This document shows positions 62,401-64,000 of a stretch of DNA of 64,000 bases, piece after piece. The stretch spans positions 558,001 to 622,000 of the forward strand of contig NZ_CP109013.1 in assembly GCF_036226745.1 (NCBI RefSeq). Direction: 5' to 3'. Position 1 is the first letter of the stretch. Each line of letters opens with the position of its first letter. Below the pieces are notes generated by a model. It did no database searches and was not told the DNA's origin. It saw only the letters and a program-made list of their open reading frames with translations. The position numbers and the translations under genes are program-made. Origin of the DNA: Streptomyces sp. NBC_00683 (GTDB taxonomy: Bacteria > Actinomycetota > Actinomycetes > Streptomycetales > Streptomycetaceae).

Positions 62401-64000
62401 GTACCGCTTCGGGGAGCGGGCCCGACCTGCGGACTCCTGCTCCGCAGGACAGCACGGCCACGTCCGGGACATGGGCGTCGGCGCCGGCGGTGTCGCGCAG
62501 TGCGTCAAGCGTCGGGTACCGGCCGACGGTCTGTCCGAGCGCGCGCAGATGACCTGCGACGCCGAATGCGTCGGCGCCGATGACGGCCCAGGTGCGCGCG
62601 GGCGACTGCGGTACGGGGACGGAGGACAGGGGTATCCAGTCGAGCCGGAAGAGCTGCTCGTAGTGACTTCCGTTGGCGGCGCGCAGCCTGGCGGGCCTTT
62701 CGAGGAGCACATGGCGGGTGATCTTGCCGGATGCCGTGCGGGGAATCCGGTCGATCTCATAGAGCTCCTCCGGCACCTTGAAGTAGGAGAGCCGGTCGCG
62801 GCAGGCGGTGAGGAGTGCCTCGGGGTCGAGGCCTTCGGGACCCGGTACCAGGAAGGCCACCGGTACTTCCCCGAGGACGTCGTGGGGTTTGCCCACGACG
62901 GCGACGTCGGCGGTGCCGGGGACCGAGCGCAGCACCTCCTCGACCTCTCCGGGGTGGATGTTCTCGCCACCGCGGATGATGAGTTCCTTGATGCGGCCGG
63001 TGATCGTGAAGTAGCCGGCGCCGTCCCGCCGGGCCAGGTCGCCGGTGTGGTACCAGCCGTGCCGCAGGGCTTCTGCGGTTGCTTCCGGCTGGTTGTGGTA
63101 GCCGAGCATGACGCTCGGACCCCGGACCCAGACCTCCCCCTCCTCGCCCTCGGCGGCGTCGAGGCCCGTCTCCGGGTCGACGATGCGCACGCCCAGGCCC
63201 GGCACGGGCAGTCCGCAGGAGCCTTCGACCCGGGCGCCGGTGGGCCAGTTGATGGTGATGGAGCCGCACGTCTCGGTGCTGCCGTACGCGTCCAGCAGGG
63301 GTGCGGCGAACGCCTCCTCGAACGACCGGCGCAGCGCCGCGGTGGTAACGGCCCCGCCGACCAGGCACATGCGGAGGTCGGGGGCGTCGAAGTCTTCCTC
63401 CTTGGCGGCGCGCACCAGTTGGTGGTACATCGTGGGGACACCGGCCAGGAACGTCGAGGACTCCTCGCGCAGGGCGTCGAGTACGTCCGCCGCGGCGAAA
63501 CCGTCGACGATGCGCGCGGTGGCTCCCACGGCCGTGACGCCCAGTACGCAGACGATGTGGGAGAGGCTGTGGAAGAGGGGCAGGGGCCACAGGACCCGGT
63601 CGTCGGCACTGAGTGCGGGGATGGGCGCGTAGCACGCGGCCACGGACCAGAGGCAGTTGCGCTGGGTGGACAGGACTCCCTTGGGCCTGCCCGTGGTGCC
63701 GGAGGTGTAGAGCATCCAGGCGGGGTCGTCCAGGCCGAGGTCGTCCCGGGCGGGGCTCGACGGGGTGGTCGTCGCAAGTTCCTCGAACGAGTCCGTGCCG
63801 GGGGGCACGCCCCCGTCGCCGGTGACCAGGATCCGCAGGTCGGTCCGGCTGCCCAGGAGTGTGGCCAGTTGCTCCGCGTGTGCGGGGTCCGTGATCACGG
63901 CGCGTGCGCCGCTGTCGTCGAGGAGGTACGTCAGCTCGGCTTCGGTGACTCTCGGGTTGAGGGGTACGCCGATCACACCAGCCCGGGTGAGGGCCAGGTA
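50456..64000 (-). CDS. Type I PKS: CoA-ligase loading module plus extension modules 1 and 2 (5' end outside window)
   Basis: 4514 residues are visible; the frame is open at the window edge, and perhaps 60-80 N-terminal residues are missing. Order: CoA ligase 1-440 ([38 protein letters not shown]); degenerate KR about 450-860; ACP 883-983 (GFTSL); KS1 1005-1435, AT1 1537-1840, DH1 1898-2120 ([15 protein letters not shown]), KR1 2190-2600 ([20 protein letters not shown]), ACP1 2627-2711; KS2 2738-3160, AT2 3267-3570, DH2 3624-3840 ([15 protein letters not shown]), KR2 3935-4330, ACP2 4350-4430; docking tail. Both ATs have GHSQG and YASH (methylmalonyl). The ligase would load an aryl acid, AHBA by context. 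Confidence 0.95.
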   Translation of the reverse strand, partial: YLALTRAGVIGVPLNPRVTEAELTYLLDDSGARAVITDPAHAEQLATLLGSRTDLRILVTGDGGVPPGTDSFEELATTTPSSPARDDLGLDDPAWMLYTSGTTGRPKGVLSTQRNCLWSVAACYAPIPALSADDRVLWPLPLFHSLSHIVCVLGVTAVGATARIVDGFAAADVLDALREESSTFLAGVPTMYHQLVRAAKEEDFDAPDLRMCLVGGAVTTAALRRSFEEAFAAPLLDAYGSTETCGSITINWPTGARVEGSCGLPVPGLGVRIVDPETGLDAAEGEEGEVWVRGPSVMLGYHNQPEATAEALRHGWYHTGDLARRDGAGYFTITGRIKELIIRGGENIHPGEVEEVLRSVPGTADVAVVGKPHDVLGEVPVAFLVPGPEGLDPEALLTACRDRLSYFKVPEELYEIDRIPRTASGKITRHVLLERPARLRAANGSHYEQLFRLDWIPLSSVPVPQSPARTWAVIGADAFGVAGHLRALGQTVGRYPTLDALRDTAGADAHVPDVAVLSCGAGVRRSGPLPEAVQDTVRALTAQLEAWLDDDRTSASILVIATRGAVAVGAEDDVTDLIQAPLWGIVRSAQAAHPGRLVLIDLDIEDDDPSPALADALASGEPQVVVRSGVPLRPRASRVSAVADPEQPATFAPRGTVLVTGADGPTAATVARHLVGGHGVRRLLLISERGAGDRTAAALAAELTAHGAEVTLSACDIADRSALAALLSRPGHRPDAVVHTPGAVPPGLKSTLEGALNLHELTVDTDLSAFVVHSSATGVLGSSDHAEEAAAGVFLDALIQHRAARGLPALSLRTGPYEGDGRAAPAGLGRLTEQQSTAMFDAAHLADRTSLIVMRLDNEALGGATLDPATIAPPLRGLIDAPARNSAPDNTTSAELRRLITGLAEADQDRLLLDLVRDEVGRIQQEPGDAVRADRPFKDLGFTSLTAVELRNRLTSATGLHLPVTVAFDHPTPAAVARHLRVRLLGGHHLGRASAAAPAVRARRTDPSDDPIAIVGMGCRLPGGVTSPDDLWRLVTDGVDAISPFPADRGWDLDGLYDPDPEHVGTSYARHGGFLHDAGSFDAGFFDISPREALAMDPQQRLLLEVSWEVFERAGIDPTSLHGSSVGVYSGVMYHDYATGLARVPDGLEGYLGTGNAGSVASGRVAYTLGLEGPAVTVDTACSSSLVALHLAAQALRNGDCAMALAGGVAVMSRPTSFVEFSRQRALAADGRCRPYAEAADGTAWSEGAGVLLLERLSDARRLGHEVLAVVRGSAVNQDGASNGLTAPNGPSQERVIREALAGAELSVADVDAVEGHGTGTTLGDPIEAQALLATYGQDRAQDQPLWLGSLKSNIGHAQAAAGAAGVIKMVQAIRHGVLPRTLHVDEPSSKVDWSSGSVELLTKSRPWPEVDRPRRAGVSSFGVSGTNAHVILEQAPALVSGEPQETAAPASEPAAVPWVVSARTADALRAQAERLRTFVGRSDVTVAEVGHSLAVGRAGLEHRAVVVAAGRGGALAGVSVVAGGGVGPGVVSGVADVSGRSVFVFPGQGSQWVGMGRDLLDSSSVFARALTEISGVLAGVSGWSVLDVVRGVEGAVSLGRVDVVQPVSFAVMVALARVWESFGVRADAVVGHSQGEIAAAHVAGVLSLEDAARVVVLRSRAIAGGLAGRGGMVSVALPAEEVRLGEGVELAAVNGPSSVVVAGDPEALDRLVSEYEAQGVRVRRVPVDYASHTSHVELIEAELADVLAGLKPGSAAIPMYSSVDGRWVEGTELDGGYWFRNLRQTVRFADATAALVAEGFRAFVEVSSHPVLAHSVQETLDASARTPSVVTGTLRRDDGGLDRLLLSAAELYVRGIPVDWSTSFGEPVPRRVELPTYAFQRQRYWLEPSLGAGDLAAVGLEEAGHPLLQAAITVADTERSVFSGRLTQREHPWLDGHRVGGLMLLPGTALLDMLCHVGERLRVPVVDELTISAPIVVPDGGGVDLQMTVEQAEGPGARVVRVYTRSGADEDWSENATGLLTASSKPSPVQADLTSWPPAGARPVDLDGFYDRLTVDYGPAFRAVEAAWVQDGRVYAALRLPESGAGTSDETDGYGIHPALLDAALHPLAVSDFFADPDSPRLAFSWAGVRLHATGARSLRVVLAPAGPDTVSISAADDTGASVLDIDALTVRPVDPARLRVSAPQLGGSLYEVAWVPAVPAPPVTADTPLWAFHSGLGASESSVPPVVVLRAPDGSADRTIPEQVHEVGLNVLGVLQEWLADPRTQASRLVVATRRDDLVQEPVRGLVRTAQSEHPGRFGLLEVERFDEETVAAGLGGALRDEPQVAVRGGQTLVARLRRAHSPAPPERPRLTGGTVLVTGATGGLGRLVTDHLVRSHEVAELVLVSRSGLPDERLEELSASGVRVSAVAADVGDREALARIVAAVSDRLTAVVHVAGVVDDRVIGELDAQRWHTALRPKVDAAWHLHELTEGLDLTAFVLYSSASSTFGGSGQGNYAAGNAFLDALAVHRRAKGLAAVSLAWGLWAESAGMGGRLSDTDLARMARAGTRPLSAEQGLALFDAALESDSPALVPIRLDLAAVRDSAEIPALLSDLVPAPTRRVVRRDAVAGSDSASTLKRRLAALGVPEQLDVLLDLVRTGAAAVLGHATADAIEAQRAFKELGVDSLTAVELRNRLTAATGLRLPVTLVFNYPTASELAEHLRTELLGEEAADQQPHGPTVAATSSHTAGSPADEPIAIVALGCRFPGGLSSAEDLWQLVETGGDVITGLPADRGWDLDGLYDPDPDAPGKTYVRGGGFLQGVGGFDAGFFGINPREALAMDPQQRLLLEVSWEVLERAGIDPTSLKGTPTGVFVGTHGQDYGTGETAGQADEGYLVTGNAGSVLSGRVSYTLGLEGPALTVDTACSSSLVALHLAVQALRNGECSLALAGGVSVMSTLEGVVGFSRQRGLATDGRSKAFAEGADGFGMSEGVGMLLVERLSDAQRLGHEVLAVVRGSAVNQDGASNGLTAPNGPSQERVIRQALAGARLSPGDVDAVEAHGTGTPLGDPIEAQALLATYGKGRPEEWPLWMGSVKSNIGHTQAAAGAAGIIKMVQAIRHGVLPRTLHVDEPSSKVDWSSGSVELLTEARSWPGVDRPRRAGVSAFGVSGTNAHVILEQAPVVSEVAVVPEASDPEPAVVPWVISGASAKGLRGQAERLESFVREHQDLPDTAIGHALTTTRGTFAHRAVVVAAGRGGALAGVSVLAGGGVGPGVVSGVADVSGRSVFVFPGQGSQWVGMGRDLLDSSPVFARALTEVSGVLAGVSGWSVLDVVRGVEGAVSLGRVDVVQPVSFAVMVALARVWESFGVRADAVVGHSQGEIAAAHVAGVLSLEDAARVVVLRSRAIAGGLAGRGGMVSVALPAEEVRLGDGVELAAVNGPSSVVVAGDPEALDRLVSEYESQGVRVRRVPVDYASHTSHVELIEAELADVLAGLKPGSATIPMYSSVDGRWVEGTELDGGYWFRNLRQTVRFADATAALVAEGFRAFVEVSSHPVLAHSVQETLDATLEAPNVVTGTLRRDDGGLDRLLLSVAELFVRGVRVDWSTAYGEPRSPRVELPTYAFQHQHYWLEAPQGAGDVSSAGLTAAEHPLLGAVVGLPDSGGELFTSRLSLRAQPWLADHAVSGSVLLPGAAFLELALRAGEEAGLGTIEELVIESPLTLPAHGAVQLRVGLGGADEVGRRPLHIYSRPEDSGPETPWDRHVDGLLSAAAQEPAFDFESWPPEGAESVSVEGFYEGLAEQGYAYGPAFQGVRAAWRRGREVFAELALTEALVPEAVKYGLHPALLDAALQAANFGAAPTAEPGQVLLPFAWNDVTLHAVGATTLRVHAKPADGEGGVSFTLTDGTGQPVAEIGSLLLRSVRTDHSAGADTTVRDSLYRVDWHPVDVMHAPGAVTLPPEDILDLTAEQPTPGTQAARDLVIRALAEIQRRTDQSDPGTRPLVVLTRNAAAGDPAGAAVWGLVRSVQLEQPGRVVLVDVDGGSVAGVAGLLSGVVASGESQVGVRAGEVFVPRLVRAGVPRKASGSGGVLDRSGSVLITGGTGTLGGLVARHVVGVHGVRSVVLVSRRGPSAEGAAELVEELTAAGARVEVVAADAGDREALVDVLAGIPAEHPLTAVVHTAGVLDDGVFSSLTPERVDTVFRPKADAAWHLHELTRELDLSAFVLFSSGAGVLGNAGQGNYAAANGFLDGLARTRREQGLPAVSLAWGLWSEASGMTGHLDDVELGRMARSGQAGLSSAEALALFDSALQSEEALLVPTKLDFAVLRKQAAAGELAPLLRGLVRAPRKTARAVADGSGQTLARRLAAVGEAEQTRLLVELVRSDAAHVLGHAAHETIKVNQAFNDIGFDSLTAVRMRNRLAESTGVRLPATVVFDHPTPTVLAHHLRDLLQPTDTAVVPAALAELDRLEQTLARTSTDDKVRVQVAARLEALTAKWAETLVAVTGPDQGVDLDVATDDQIFDLIDNELGLS
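51520..52026. repeat. KR-encoding repeat, copy in module 2
   Basis: Partner of 45945-46446. Module 1's KR does not share this block; its NADPH region (about 56880-56935) is clearly divergent. Confidence 0.82.
53396..54311. repeat. AT-encoding repeat, copy in module 2
   Basis: Third member. It carries small changes not shared by the others, such as ESQG for EAQG near 53670 and GDGVE for GEGVE near 53763. Confidence 0.83.
58578..59487. repeat. AT-encoding repeat, copy in module 1
   Basis: Fourth member, in large part base-for-base the same as the module 4 copy at 42310-43217 although 16 kb away. Confidence 0.85.

Overview
The window looks like Streptomyces chromosome: G+C is about 70% with strong third-position bias, GTG starts are frequent, many genes overlap at ATGA, and LAL, GlxA and IclR regulators and a type I modular PKS are present. 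No rRNA, tRNA, CRISPR array or insertion sequence was recognised.

Left flank (1-17.4 kb). This part carries general and accessory metabolism. It opens with the end of a xanthine/CO-dehydrogenase-type molybdopterin subunit and a CoxG protein. A MarR regulator, an alpha/beta hydrolase, two small unknown proteins and a YtcJ-type amidohydrolase with an iron-box-like palindrome upstream follow. Next come two divergent enzyme/GlxA-regulator pairs and a TetR/SGNH-hydrolase pair. At 11.7-16.3 kb four genes are joined by three consecutive ATGA overlaps: GMC oxidoreductase, SsuD-like flavin monooxygenase, DszB-like sulfinate desulfinase and class II aldolase. An IclR regulator faces them. This looks like an organosulfur catabolic operon.

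Biosynthetic cluster (about 17.4 or 18.1 kb to beyond 64 kb). The right two thirds is an ansamycin-type cluster. Deoxysugar genes (rmlA, rmlB, a SpnQ/E1-like 3-dehydratase, a 3-ketoreductase and a 2,3-dehydratase) point to a 2,3,6-trideoxyhexose of the rhodinose type. A glycosyltransferase sits inside an operon with a dipeptide-type ABC transporter, a luciferase-like monooxygenase and a PPOX protein. Then follow a Tat-exported multicopper oxidase, a large LAL regulator, a class II DAHP (aminoDAHP) synthase, an MhpA-like FAD monooxygenase and a RifF-like amide synthase.

Three PKS genes on the minus strand have the order (CoA ligase - degenerate KR - ACP) - (KS-AT-DH-KR-ACP)x2 // KS-AT-DH-KR-ACP // KS-AT-ACP. 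That gives a starter plus four extensions, all predicted to use methylmalonyl-CoA, ending in a beta-keto acyl chain released as an amide. With an AHBA starter this is a glycosylated pentaketide ansamycin, a tetrapetalone-like architecture (inference). The other AHBA genes and a sugar 4-ketoreductase are not in the window. A recurring CATAGGGG / TCAGGGGG motif lies in pairs in four intergenic regions of the cluster and may be the LAL regulator's operator.
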